DNA of 64,000 bases, taken from assembly GCF_900048895.1 (NCBI RefSeq), contig NZ_LT160636.1, forward strand, positions 140,813-204,812, written 5' to 3'. Below are positions 27,769-37,305 of this stretch, piece by piece (the stretch's first letter is position 1; each line of letters begins with the position of its first letter). Source of the stretch: Neglectibacter timonensis (GTDB taxonomy: Bacteria; Bacillota; Clostridia; Oscillospirales; Acutalibacteraceae). Below the pieces are notes generated by a model that was not told the origin of the DNA, made no database searches, and saw only the letters and a list, made by a program, of their open reading frames with translations. Both the position numbers and the translations under genes were made by a program.

Positions 27769-29751
27769 ATGGCCAAAAAACAGACCTACGGCAACGAGAG
27801 CATACAGAGCCTGAAGGGCGCGGACCGGGTCCGGCTGCGTCCGGCTGTCATCTTCGGTTCGGACGGCATCGACGGCTGTCAGCATTCCATCTTTGAAATC
27901 CTCTCCAATTCCATCGACGAAGCCAGGCAGGGCTTCGGCAGGGAAATCTCCATTACCCGGTTTCTGGACCATTCCGTGCAGGTGGAGGACCACGGCCGGG
28001 GCATCCCGGTGGACTACAACCCCAAGGAGGAACGCTATAACTGGGAACTGGTCTTCTGTGAGCTGTACGCCGGCGGCAAGTACAATAACGATTCCGGCGA
28101 AAGCTATGAATACTCCCTGGGCCTCAACGGCCTGGGCCTTTGCTCCACCCAGTACGCCTCGGAATATATGGATGTGGACATCCGCCGGGACGGCTTCCGC
28201 TACACCCTGCATTTTGAACACGGGGAGAATGTGGGCGGCTTGCGGAAGGAACCCTATGCCAAAAAGGATACCGGCTCCCTCATCAAATGGAAGCCCGACC
28301 TTCAGGTGTTCACCGACATCCAGGTGGAGACGGATTATTATCTGGACATCCTGAAGCGGCAGGCTGTAGTCAATGCGGGGATCACCTTCCATTTCAGAAA
28401 CGAGACCGCGCCCGGCAAATTTGAAACCACGGATTTCTGCTACGAAAACGGCATCCTGGACCATGCCAAGGAGCTGGCTGGCGAGGACTTCCTCACGCCC
28501 GTGCAGCTCTGGCAGAGCGAGAAGAAGGTGCGGGACCGGGCGGACATGCCCCTTTACAACACGAAGATCAACGTGGCGGCGGCTTTTTCCAACCGCACCC
28601 ATGTGGCGGAATATTACCACAATTCCAGCTGGCTGGAGCACGGCGGCGCGCCGGACAAGGCTGTGCGCAACGCCTTTGTCTATCAGATCGACGCCTATTT
28701 GAAGCAGAACAACAAGTATACGAAAAGTGAGAGCAAGATTACCTATCAGGATGTGGAGGACTGCCTGATCATTGTGATCTCCTCCTTCTCCACCCAGACC
28801 TCTTATGAAAATCAGACCAAAAAGGCCATTACCAACAAGGGCATCCAGGATGCAATGGTGGAAATGCTCCGCCACAATCTGGAGGTCTACTTTATCGAGA
28901 ACCCCATGGATGCGGAGAAAATTGCAAACCAGGTGCTGGTGAACAAGCGCAGCCGGGAGGACGCGGAGAAGACTCGCCTGAACCTGAAGACAAAGCTCAC
29001 CGGAAAGATGGACATCACGGGCAGGGTGGCGAAATTTGTAGACTGCCGCAGCAAGGACGTGAACGAACGCGAGCTGTTCATCGTGGAGGGCGATTCCGCC
29101 CTGGGCGCGGTGAAGCAGGCCCGGGATTCCAACTTCCAGGCCGTCATGCCCATCCGCGGCAAGATACTGAACTGCCTGAAGGCGGATTACGACAAGATTT
29201 TCAAGAGCGAAATCATCACCGACTTGATCAAAGTGCTGGGCTGCGGCGTGCAGGTGAAAAGCAGGGCCAATAAGAATCTGGCCACCTTTGACATGGAAAA
29301 CCTGCGGTGGAGCAAGGTCATCCTGTGTACCGACGCAGACGTGGACGGTTTCCAGATCCGCGTGCTGCTTTTGACCATGCTTTACCGGCTGACCCCGGCG
29401 CTCATCGAGCAGGGCAAGGTGTATATAGTAGAATCCCCCCTGTATGAGATCAATTCCCGGGACGAGACCTACTTTGCCTATGATGAGGCGGAAAAGGCGG
29501 AGTTCCTGAAAAAGCTGGAGGGCCAGAAGTATACCATCCAGCGCTCCAAGGGACTGGGCGAAAACGAGCCCGACATGATGAACCTGACCACCATGAACCC
29601 CAAGACCCGGCGGCTCATCAAGGTACTGCCCGGCGATGCGTCGTATGCCTCCTATATGTTCGATATCATGCAGGGCGACAATCTGGCGGGCCGCAAGGAA
29701 TATATCGCCGAGCACGGCGCGGAATACACCGACGAGCTGGACGTGAGCTGA
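27769..29751 (+). CDS. Type IIA DNA topoisomerase subunit B (ParE/GyrB-like, divergent)
   Basis: 660 residues. The GHKL ATPase region shows NSIDEARQGFG and GRGIPV; the lid region reads SLGLNGLGLCSTQYAS in place of the usual GGLHGVGASVVNALS. The TOPRIM motif EGDSALGAVKQARD and metal motif DADVDG are intact, as is the QRSKGLGENEP region. With the A subunit downstream it should be an ATP-dependent strand-passing enzyme. Sequence drift in the ATP lid suggests it is the chromosome-partition type or a clostridial extra enzyme rather than the main gyrase. GAGAAAGGAAAGG precedes the start. Confidence 0.85.
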   Translation: MAKKQTYGNESIQSLKGADRVRLRPAVIFGSDGIDGCQHSIFEILSNSIDEARQGFGREISITRFLDHSVQVEDHGRGIPVDYNPKEERYNWELVFCELYAGGKYNNDSGESYEYSLGLNGLGLCSTQYASEYMDVDIRRDGFRYTLHFEHGENVGGLRKEPYAKKDTGSLIKWKPDLQVFTDIQVETDYYLDILKRQAVVNAGITFHFRNETAPGKFETTDFCYENGILDHAKELAGEDFLTPVQLWQSEKKVRDRADMPLYNTKINVAAAFSNRTHVAEYYHNSSWLEHGGAPDKAVRNAFVYQIDAYLKQNNKYTKSESKITYQDVEDCLIIVISSFSTQTSYENQTKKAITNKGIQDAMVEMLRHNLEVYFIENPMDAEKIANQVLVNKRSREDAEKTRLNLKTKLTGKMDITGRVAKFVDCRSKDVNERELFIVEGDSALGAVKQARDSNFQAVMPIRGKILNCLKADYDKIFKSEIITDLIKVLGCGVQVKSRANKNLATFDMENLRWSKVILCTDADVDGFQIRVLLLTMLYRLTPALIEQGKVYIVESPLYEINSRDETYFAYDEAEKAEFLKKLEGQKYTIQRSKGLGENEPDMMNLTTMNPKTRRLIKVLPGDASYASYMFDIMQGDNLAGRKEYIAEHGAEYTDELDVS

Positions 29752-29939
29752 CTTCCTTTTCTGAAGAAAAGGAAGCAAAAGACTTTTGTTCCGACGCCGG
29801 ACTCCTTCAAACGTTAAGCCCGTTCCCCGATGCCTTGGCTTCGCTGAGGCTGTCCGTCTCCTTTTCTGAAGAAAAGGAAGCAAAAGACTTTTCATCCGGC
29901 TCCGGACTCCTTTAAACGTTTGGCTCGCTCCCCGATGCC
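29752..29939 (+). repeat. Two units of the 84-bp repeat family, inverted
   Basis: Units at 29752-29834 and 29859-29939 match the complement of the 27371-27622 units: TTTTCTGAAGAAAA hairpin, CAAAAGACTTTT, CCGGACTCCTT, AAACGTT and CCCCGATGCC. The subunit B gene is thus flanked by inverted arrays of one repeat. Confidence 0.85.
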
Positions 29940-29959
29940 AGGGCTCGCTGAAAAAAATA

Positions 29960-30022
29960 ATAAAAAGTTTTGCTCAAGCTTTTTCAAAAGCTTGCAGGGT
30001 TTGGGACGGCGTCCCAAGGTCC
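29960..30022 (+). repeat. Second dispersed element
   Basis: AAGCTTTTTCAAAAGCTT forms a hairpin, followed by GGGACGGCGTCCC, a second palindrome. A related copy lies at about 8483-8535 and a weaker one near 36390-36450. Confidence 0.6.
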
Positions 30023-30082
30023 TGATTCCTGTGTGAAAGCCAGGAAAGAGAGGAAACCATCCCAAAGAGGAGAGTTTGGAAT

Positions 30083-32317
30083 ATGCCTAAATCCAAAAAA
30101 GAAAGAAAGAGCGGCGGAACCTCCAAGGCCCACGGCTACATTGCCGGGGCCGGGGAGATTGTGGAGCAGGACGTGGGGGAAACCCTGCGGAAAAACTACA
30201 TGCCTTACGCCATGAGCGTCATTCTGTCCCGGGCCATCCCGGAGATCGATGGCTTTAAACCCTCCCACCGGAAGCTGCTGTATACCATGTACAAGATGGG
30301 GCTTTTGGGCTCTGCCAGGACCAAGAGCGCCAACATCGTGGGCCAGACCATGAAGCTGAATCCCCACGGCGACTCCGCCATCTACGATACCATGGTGCGT
30401 TTGTCCAGGGGGTACGAGGCCCTGCTTCATCCCTTTGTGGATTCCAAGGGGAATTTCGGGAAATTCTATTCCCGGGATATGGCCTGGGCCGCCTCCCGTT
30501 ACACGGAGGCCAAGCTGGACGAAATCTGCAAAGAGCTGTTTAAGGATATCGATAAGGATACCGTGGACTTTGCGGACAACTACGACAACACCACAAAAGA
30601 ACCCACCCTGCTGCCCGCCACATTCCCCACGGTGCTGGTAAACGCCAACACGGGCATTGCCGTGGGCATGGCCAGCAATATCTGTCCCTTCAACCTCAGT
30701 GAGGTGTGCAATACCGCCATCGCCCTGATGCGGGATCCGGACGCGGACCTGTTTGAGACGCTGCAGGCCCCGGATTTTCCCGGCGGCGGCCAGCTGATTT
30801 TTGACCGGGAGGTGATGGAGAAAATCTATCAGACCGGACGGGGCAGCTTCCGGGTGCGCAGCCGCTACGCCTATGACAAGGCCGCAGGCTGTATCGACGT
30901 CACCCAAATCCCCCCTTCCACCACAGTGGAGGTCATTGTGGAAAAGGTGGTAGATCTGGTCAAACAGAACCGTCTCAAGGAGATTTCCGACATCCGGGAC
31001 GAGACGGACCTGGACGGCCTGAAGATCACCATTGACCTGAAACGCGGCGTAGACCCGGATAAGCTGATGCAGAAGCTTTTCAAGCTCACCACACTGGAGG
31101 ACAGCTTCGGCTGCAATTTCAACGTGCTGGTGGGCGGCGTGCCCCGGGTGCTGGGGGTGCGGGAGCTGTTGGAGGAGTGGACGGCCTTCCGCGTGGAGTG
31201 CGTCCGCCGCCGCACCCACTACGATTTGCGGAAGAAAAAGGAAAAGCTGCACCTCCTGCTGGGCCTGCAGGCCATCCTGCTGGATATCGACAAGGCTGTC
31301 CGAATCGTGCGGGAGACCGAGGAGGAGAGCGAGGTGGTGCCGAACCTGATGATCGGCTTCGGCATCGATGAAGTTCAGGCGGAATATGTGGCGGAGATCA
31401 AGCTGCGCCATTTGAACCGGGAATATATTTTAAAGCGCACCGAGGAGACCGACAGCCTGAAAAAGGAGATCGGAGAGCTGGAAGGGATTTTGGGTTCCAA
31501 ATCCAAGGTGAAATCCATCATCATCCGGGAGCTGGAGGAGGTGGCGAAGAAGTACGGCAAGCCCCGCCGCACCATGATCCTCTACGCCGACGAGGTGGAA
31601 GAGGCGGAAGTGGTGGAGGAAACGCCGGATTACCCGGTGAACCTGTTCTTCACCAGGGAAGGCTATTTTAAGAAGATTACCCCCCAGTCCCTGCGCATGA
31701 GCGGCGAGCAGAAACTCAAAGAGGGGGACGAGATCGCCCAGCAGCTGGAGGACACCAACAGCACGGACCTGCTGTTTTTCTCCGACCGCTGCCAGGTATA
31801 CAAGCTGAAGGCCTCTGATTTCGACGACACCAAGGCAAGCGTCCTGGGCGAATACATCCCGGCCAAGGCCCAAATGGACGAGGGAGAACGGGCCGTCTAC
31901 CTGGCGCCTACCAAGGATTATGCGGGCTTCCTGCTGTTTTTCTTCGAAAACGGCAAGGCCGCCAAGGTGGAGATGAGCGCCTACCAGACGAAGACGAACC
32001 GGAAAAAGCTGATCAGCGCCTACAGCGACAAATCCCCCCTGGCAACTGCTCTCTATTTGCGGGAGGACTGTGAGGTGCTGCTTACAGCTTCCTCCGGCAG
32101 GATGCTGCTGTTCCACACGGGTCTCATTCAGCCCAAGGCCACCAAGAACACCCAGGGAGTACAGGCCATGAACCTGAAAAAGGGCCAGCGGGTGATGGGG
32201 GCCGTTGTCTATGAGGAGGGGATGCTGCAGAACCCCTCCCGCTATAAAAAGAAGCTCCCCGCCCTGGGCGCCCTGCCCACGGAGGAAGAGACCGCCGGAG
32301 AACAGATGACCATATAA
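30083..32317 (+). CDS. Type IIA DNA topoisomerase subunit A (ParC/GyrA-like)
   Basis: 744 residues. The breakage-reunion domain starts near residue 35 with YMPYAMSVILSRAIPEIDGF. The catalytic tyrosine lies in AASRYTEAKL. The quinolone-determining region reads LNPHGDSAIYDTMVR, with Asn where His-Pro-His is usual but with the Ser and Asp positions kept. The C-terminal region forms beta-pinwheel blades without a recognisable GyrA box, which favours a ParC-like decatenase. An 18-residue basic N-terminal tail precedes the fold. It pairs with the B subunit 331 bases upstream. Confidence 0.85.
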   Translation: MPKSKKERKSGGTSKAHGYIAGAGEIVEQDVGETLRKNYMPYAMSVILSRAIPEIDGFKPSHRKLLYTMYKMGLLGSARTKSANIVGQTMKLNPHGDSAIYDTMVRLSRGYEALLHPFVDSKGNFGKFYSRDMAWAASRYTEAKLDEICKELFKDIDKDTVDFADNYDNTTKEPTLLPATFPTVLVNANTGIAVGMASNICPFNLSEVCNTAIALMRDPDADLFETLQAPDFPGGGQLIFDREVMEKIYQTGRGSFRVRSRYAYDKAAGCIDVTQIPPSTTVEVIVEKVVDLVKQNRLKEISDIRDETDLDGLKITIDLKRGVDPDKLMQKLFKLTTLEDSFGCNFNVLVGGVPRVLGVRELLEEWTAFRVECVRRRTHYDLRKKKEKLHLLLGLQAILLDIDKAVRIVRETEEESEVVPNLMIGFGIDEVQAEYVAEIKLRHLNREYILKRTEETDSLKKEIGELEGILGSKSKVKSIIIRELEEVAKKYGKPRRTMILYADEVEEAEVVEETPDYPVNLFFTREGYFKKITPQSLRMSGEQKLKEGDEIAQQLEDTNSTDLLFFSDRCQVYKLKASDFDDTKASVLGEYIPAKAQMDEGERAVYLAPTKDYAGFLLFFFENGKAAKVEMSAYQTKTNRKKLISAYSDKSPLATALYLREDCEVLLTASSGRMLLFHTGLIQPKATKNTQGVQAMNLKKGQRVMGAVVYEEGMLQNPSRYKKKLPALGALPTEEETAGEQMTI

Positions 32318-32323
32318 AAGCCA

Positions 32324-32370
32324 CAGACCCCCCACGGCCCTGCCAAATCGGCAGGGCCGTGGGGGGTCTG
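32324..32370 (+). terminator. Strong hairpin after subunit A
   Basis: A perfect 21-bp stem (32324-32344 with 32350-32370) and a 5-base loop. No clean T tract follows, so it may act mainly as an RNA 3' stabiliser. Confidence 0.6.
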
Positions 32371-32871
32371 CCGTCTGGAGCCGAGTTCCGCTCCAGAGAA
32401 AGGAACATGCCCTTTTTCTTGGTTCTTCCTTTCGGAAAGGAGCTTATTTCACGGACAACATAAAAGAAATAATGGAGAAATTTGATGTGAGCCTAATCCG
32501 GGCAAAGCTTTTCAGCCGGATGCTGCCGCTGCGGCCAGTGGGATAAAGAGGGGAAAGACACGGGAGGCAAGCCTATTGAGCTTGGACTGAGGAAGCTTAA
32601 ATGTCGAGATAGATCCACCCCAGGCTTGCAAAGATAAGGAGGTTTCTGTATGATAGAGAAAACAGGTATTTGAAGTGGAAAAGCCAGTTGGGGTTGACGG
32701 GTGACGTGCCTGCATCGCTGTTTTCCCCGGAACACCGGCTTATGCCGGGCTTCCGTATCAAATGCCGTCTGCCAGACTTTCGACGCCGGCTAAAATCTGA
32801 AGAGCAGGGAAGCCCGCGTTCTGTCAGATCTTCCCAGCCATAGGGCGGGGCTTGAAAGGCGGTTGTCTCTC
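32371..32871. other. Gene-free stretch with one tiny ORF
   Basis: No normal gene is seen. AAGGAGG at 32636-32642 is followed 7 bases later by ATG 32650 and a 7-codon ORF (MIEKTGI) ending at 32673. It could be a leader peptide or chance. The rest has no recognised signal. Confidence 0.3.
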
Positions 32872-35592
32872 ATGAAACATTTTGAACGGGATTTTGCAAA
32901 GCGCAACATCCGGGGGAACAAAAGGCATTTTGCCGCCGTGTTTTCCTCCCTGCTCTTGATGGCGCTGCTTTTGGAATTCTCCTTTGGCTTTCTGGCAAGC
33001 ATGCGGCACACCGTGACAGAGCAGCTGTTCCGTACCTATGGGCAGTGGCGGTTCGCCGTGGTGAGCAATTATCAGGAAAAAGTGATCCCGTCCCAGGTGG
33101 AAGCGCTTCCGGCAGCCAAACAGACCGGAGTGGTACGGGCGTACGCCTCTACCTGGGACGGCCTGGTACTGGGCACCGTCGACGAGGCGGCGGCCGGGCT
33201 GGGCAGGCTGGAATATCTGGAGGGCAGGCCGCCGGAGACGGCGGAGGAAATCGCCGTGGAGGCCCAAACCCTGTCCCGGCTGGGGTACTCCTATGAGCTG
33301 GGGCAGCGCATTTCCGTGAAAGCGGAGGGCTACCCCGATGAGAATGGGAAAAGCATGCTGGTGGAGGAGGACTTTGTCCTGACCGGCGTACTGCGGGATA
33401 CTTTTGCCGCCTGGGTTCCCCAGGTGAGGGAAAAATGCCCTTCCCTGATTGTCAGCAGAGAATGGGCGCTCCGCTTTCCGGGGACAGCCCTGTCCACGGT
33501 TCTGGCCGACGCCGGGAAGGAATTTGGAAAGCAGGCGGAGGAAGCGGGAATTGCCGCCGGCATCTACGAAAACAGGGAGGCCTACCCCAAGGAGACCATA
33601 GGCTCCGCCCTGTTCCTGTTCCGCAGCCTGATTGTAATGGTTTCCGTGGTTTCCCTGGGGATTTTGATCGTGGTAATGGTTCTTTCGGTGCGCAAGCGCG
33701 CCGCCCTTTGGGAAAGCCTGCGGAAGCTGGGCGCGGACAGGGAAAGGCTGCGGAACATCCTGTTCTGGGAGAGCGGCTTCCTCTCGCTGTCGGCGGCGCC
33801 GCTGGGCCTGCTGCTGGGCTTTGGCGCGGCCGCAGGGCTGATTCTGGTATTCGGGCCCAATTGGCATATGGAATACGGCATTTCACCGGCGGATGCGTTG
33901 CTCCCGGTGGGAATTGCCGCTGCCGCCGTCTGTCTGGGAACAGCGTTTTCCCTTTTGGGCCTTCCGCGTGGGGAAAAAAGGAGGGGCAGGCCCAAAAAGC
34001 AGCGCGCCCCCCGGCGTTATGCGCCCTTAAAGCGTCTCAACGCGTTGGTGATAGCGGCCCGTTTTATGAAATCCCGTCTGGGTTATACGCTGGCGATTTT
34101 TTTCTTGCTGCTCAGCTGCACGCTGCTTGCCGCGTTTGTGGCCAACAACCTTTCGGAAGAAATTGCCGTCTATGGCAATATGACAGGCTATTTTACAAAT
34201 TGCGATTACGTGGTGGAAGCGCCACCTGGCCGGGAGCTTTCCCCGCTGGGAGAAAACACCCTCCAGGCGGTCGGCGGGGTTTCCGGCGTGGAGGCCTGCT
34301 ATGCCTACCGGCTTTCCCGTAGAGATTCGGGGGTGTTTTGCGTGGATCTCACAGGGCTGGAGGAGAACCCGTACCTCACCTGCCTGGATGACCAGGAGCG
34401 CTGCGTCAGGGCAGTGCGGGAGCTGATGGACCGGATGGAGGAGAAGCGGCAGAAAATTCTGGTACAGGGGAACCGGGAAGCGGTTTCGGAGCAGGAGCTT
34501 TTCCAGAATACAAAGGCGCTCCATTGGGAACAGATGCCGTCCGCCCTGTCCGATTACCCTGTGGATCTGCTGGGGGTGGATCCGGACCATGAAGGGGAAC
34601 GGTTCCTGCGGGCGGTACAGGAGGGCACAGTGGATCGGGAGGCCTTCCGCCGGGGGGAGGAATGCATCCTGTATCTGCCCGCGGTTTCAAAGGAACCCTG
34701 GAACGACACGGGAGCAGAAGAGGGCGCTCCGGATTACTGGAGCGCCGTGGGAGGAACGCATCGATTCTCAACGGACCTCTATGCGCTGGGGGAAGAAAAT
34801 CCCAATCCGGCCAAGGGGATTGCGCTGATTGGGGAAACCTCTGTTCAACCGGGGGACTTTATCGCCGTGCGCTGCGGTTCGGAGCAAAAGCAGGTCCGGG
34901 TAGGGGGAATCATCCGGAAGATGGAGCGTTCCGACATCTTTTATCCAAGCCTGTCTCAGCCCTTTCAGGTGGTATGCTCACCCAGCTTTATGGACAGCTT
35001 TCAGGAATATTCCGGGAAGGGCGGCTGCCAGCTTCTCACGGTAAAAACCAATTCCCTCGCCGGGTATTCTGCAACGGATAAGGTCATGAGCCAGCTTGTG
35101 GCCTCCAGAAGCGGCGGATACCTGCTGACCAACAGGCGACTGGAGCTGGAGCAGAAAAGCCAGGATTTGGCGTCCAAGGTGCTGATGGAAGCGCTGTTTC
35201 TGGTGCTGTACTGTGCAGCTGCCTTCACGGTGCTGGGCATTCTGTTTTCCTCTTCCCTGGACAGGAACCGCAGCCGGATTGCCCTCTACCGGTCCCTGGG
35301 CCTGGAAACAGGGATCCTCAAGCGCAGCTATCTGGCGGAAATTCTGCTCTTGTCTCTGGGCGCGGTAATCCTGACACAGCTTGTCCTTCTGGTGCAGTGG
35401 GCCATCTGGGAAGCTTCGTTCGTCGGCACGGAAAGAGGGATTCTCAGCTATCTTTTTACCCTTTCGGCCGAAAATTTTCTTTGGCTTCCCTATCTGGGCT
35501 GCCTGCTCCTGCTGTTTGGGGGCGTTTTTCTCAGTTACTACCGTCCCTTGCAGGGCTTTTTCCGGGAAAATTTTCTGGAAGCGCTGAAATAG
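32872..35592 (+). CDS. ABC transporter permease with two FtsX domains
   Basis: 906 residues. An N-terminal transmembrane helix (about 22-45) is followed by a large outer domain and a first three-helix FtsX block (about 240-365), then another helix near 400-425, a second outer domain (about 430-770) and a C-terminal FtsX block (about 780-900). This is the LolCE/MacB-like mechanotransmission fold rather than a channel. ATG 32872 is preferred over TTG 32863 because GAAAGGCGG then has usable spacing. The ATPase gene follows after 50 bases. Substrate unknown; peptide or lipoprotein handling, or antibiotic resistance, are possible. Confidence 0.88.
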   Translation: MKHFERDFAKRNIRGNKRHFAAVFSSLLLMALLLEFSFGFLASMRHTVTEQLFRTYGQWRFAVVSNYQEKVIPSQVEALPAAKQTGVVRAYASTWDGLVLGTVDEAAAGLGRLEYLEGRPPETAEEIAVEAQTLSRLGYSYELGQRISVKAEGYPDENGKSMLVEEDFVLTGVLRDTFAAWVPQVREKCPSLIVSREWALRFPGTALSTVLADAGKEFGKQAEEAGIAAGIYENREAYPKETIGSALFLFRSLIVMVSVVSLGILIVVMVLSVRKRAALWESLRKLGADRERLRNILFWESGFLSLSAAPLGLLLGFGAAAGLILVFGPNWHMEYGISPADALLPVGIAAAAVCLGTAFSLLGLPRGEKRRGRPKKQRAPRRYAPLKRLNALVIAARFMKSRLGYTLAIFFLLLSCTLLAAFVANNLSEEIAVYGNMTGYFTNCDYVVEAPPGRELSPLGENTLQAVGGVSGVEACYAYRLSRRDSGVFCVDLTGLEENPYLTCLDDQERCVRAVRELMDRMEEKRQKILVQGNREAVSEQELFQNTKALHWEQMPSALSDYPVDLLGVDPDHEGERFLRAVQEGTVDREAFRRGEECILYLPAVSKEPWNDTGAEEGAPDYWSAVGGTHRFSTDLYALGEENPNPAKGIALIGETSVQPGDFIAVRCGSEQKQVRVGGIIRKMERSDIFYPSLSQPFQVVCSPSFMDSFQEYSGKGGCQLLTVKTNSLAGYSATDKVMSQLVASRSGGYLLTNRRLELEQKSQDLASKVLMEALFLVLYCAAAFTVLGILFSSSLDRNRSRIALYRSLGLETGILKRSYLAEILLLSLGAVILTQLVLLVQWAIWEASFVGTERGILSYLFTLSAENFLWLPYLGCLLLLFGGVFLSYYRPLQGFFRENFLEALK

Positions 35593-35642
35593 CGGGAATG
35601 GCATAGAAAAATCCGCAGGATATACGAAAGGAATGACGGCTG

Positions 35643-36308
35643 ATGGACTGTATGAAGATGACCGGGGTCAGCAAGGCCTATCAAAATGGCAGTGAAAAGC
35701 TGTATGCGCTTCGTGATGTAAACCTCGTCATTGAGGAGGGAACCTTTACCGCCGTCATGGGACGCAGCGGCAGCGGGAAAACCACCCTGCTGAATATGAT
35801 GGGCGCTTTGGACCAGCCTACCCAGGGACAGGTGCTGTTTCTGGGCAAGGACCTGGGCGCTATGCAGGAAAAGGAGCTGGCGGCTCTCCGGCGCAGGGAG
35901 ATCGGCTTTGTGTTCCAAAAATACCAGCTTTTGGAAGAGTACGATCTTTGGGATAATATTTGTGTGCCCATCTATTTGGACCACCGGGAACCGGACCGGG
36001 CCTACCTGGAAAAAATTCTCCAGGTATTCGGACTTTCGGAACGAAAGCATGCCTTTCCCAGCCAGCTTTCCGGCGGCCAGCAGCAGCGGGTAGCCATTGC
36101 CAGGGCCCTTGCCATACGTCCGGTTTTGATTCTGGCGGATGAACCCACCGGCAATCTGGATTACAAAACCGGACAGGAGGTGCTGGGACTTCTAAGGCTT
36201 TCCCAAAGGGAACTTGGACGGACGGTGGTTATGGTTACACATGACCGGGAATCTGCCGCACTGTGCGACAGGGTAGTGACGATTGAAGACGGCCGGATCG
36301 TGTGCTGA
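35643..36308 (+). CDS. ABC transporter ATP-binding protein, LolD/MacB type
   Basis: 221 residues, the usual size. Walker [14 protein letters not shown]-loop [13 protein letters not shown], signature [15 protein letters not shown] and Walker [13 protein letters not shown] are all intact, and the switch His lies in VTHDRE. It should power the two-FtsX permease encoded just upstream. The operon order permease then ATPase is the reverse of many BceAB systems. Confidence 0.93.
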   Translation: MDCMKMTGVSKAYQNGSEKLYALRDVNLVIEEGTFTAVMGRSGSGKTTLLNMMGALDQPTQGQVLFLGKDLGAMQEKELAALRRREIGFVFQKYQLLEEYDLWDNICVPIYLDHREPDRAYLEKILQVFGLSERKHAFPSQLSGGQQQRVAIARALAIRPVLILADEPTGNLDYKTGQEVLGLLRLSQRELGRTVVMVTHDRESAALCDRVVTIEDGRIVC

Positions 36309-36502
36309 AGATTTTTATGCCGCGGGTGTTGGGGGATTTGACTTTTTCCCGCGGCCGCAGTCCTGGCTTCTTTTAAAAAAGGAAAGTATTCGCCCACCTT
36401 TTTCAAAAGGCGGAGTAGTACCGGGGCAAAGCCTCGGCTCGCAGAAGATGGCCGAGCGGAAGAAAAGTCATCTTCTGCTCTCGTTTTCCTTTGCCCTGAG
36501 AT

Positions 36503-37201
36503 TTATCCCGCAAATTCGATTGTGATATCTCCGTTGTTGTTTGCCACGGTCAGCGCCTTGGGTGCTCCGTCCTTTTTAGAAGGCAGGTTGCTCTCCCCTT
36601 TTTTACTCTCGCAGGAGATGGAAAATTCCTCATAGCTCCCGGCCACTGTGCCGCGGATATCCCCGTTCTTAGCCTTCAGGTCCAGAGCATTTCCCACGCC
36701 CAGCTTTTCAAAGCGGATATCGCCGTTGTTGGCGGAAAGGGAAAGGCTGCCGGTCACCTCCAGCGCCGGAAGAAGGAGATCCCCATTGGTGGTGGAGAGC
36801 GTCAGTGACGACAGAAGCCCGCTGGGAATGCGCAGCAGGATTTTCCGGTTGGCGGCATCTGCCTTGCCTCCGAAATAGTCGGTCCAGTTTTTGTCGGTTT
36901 TGGCGGCCATGGTCAGGACATTGTCCTGAGAAACTGATATGCTGTATCCCTCTTTTTCGCTCTCGGCATATTCCAGGGAAATCTGCTGATCCTGGGAGAG
37001 GGCCACTTCAATTTCCCGGTCCCGAACCTGAATTTGGATTTCTTTCACCTGCGTTCCGTCTGCCGTATAGCTGGATTTTTGAAACTCTCCGCTGCCGGAA
37101 GAACACCCGGCAAGCATCCCGGCCGCGAACAGGATGCAGAGGCATGCGATGGAAAGCCGGGCGGTATTGCTGCGTTTTTTCGTTTTGGAAAATTTCATCA
37201 T
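36503..37201 (-). CDS. DUF4097 (putative adhesin-like) lipoprotein
   Basis: 232 residues. The signal peptide ends in the lipobox MLAGC, so it should be diacylated and anchored outside the membrane. The rest is a repeating beta-solenoid-like DUF4097 sheet with recurrent NGD(I/L) turns (TTNGDLLL, ANNGDIRF, AKNGDIRG, NNNGDITI). The start at 37201 has AGGAGG 8 bases upstream. In Firmicutes such proteins often sit near ABC or PspC-type envelope-stress genes; here the exporter operon converges with it and a MerR gene diverges from it. Confidence 0.82.
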   Translation of the reverse strand: MMKFSKTKKRSNTARLSIACLCILFAAGMLAGCSSGSGEFQKSSYTADGTQVKEIQIQVRDREIEVALSQDQQISLEYAESEKEGYSISVSQDNVLTMAAKTDKNWTDYFGGKADAANRKILLRIPSGLLSSLTLSTTNGDLLLPALEVTGSLSLSANNGDIRFEKLGVGNALDLKAKNGDIRGTVAGSYEEFSISCESKKGESNLPSKKDGAPKALTVANNNGDITIEFAG

Positions 37202-37267
37202 AAATCTGTTCCTCCTGGTTTTGAGAAAGTTGATATTGACGTTTCTCTGTGTTAGGATAAGCATAAA

Positions 37268-37286
37268 CCTTTGTGCTGCACAAAGG
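37268..37286. promoter_or_regulatory. Palindrome in the merR-DUF4097 intergenic region
   Basis: CCTTTGTGC T GCACAAAGG, perfect 9-bp arms around one base. It lies just upstream of the MerR ribosome binding site and downstream of a possible plus-strand promoter (TTGATA, 17 bases, TAGGAT, about 37229-37257). It is a candidate site for the MerR protein. Confidence 0.5.
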
Positions 37287-37305
37287 TCAAGGGGGAAGAA
37301 AAGCT

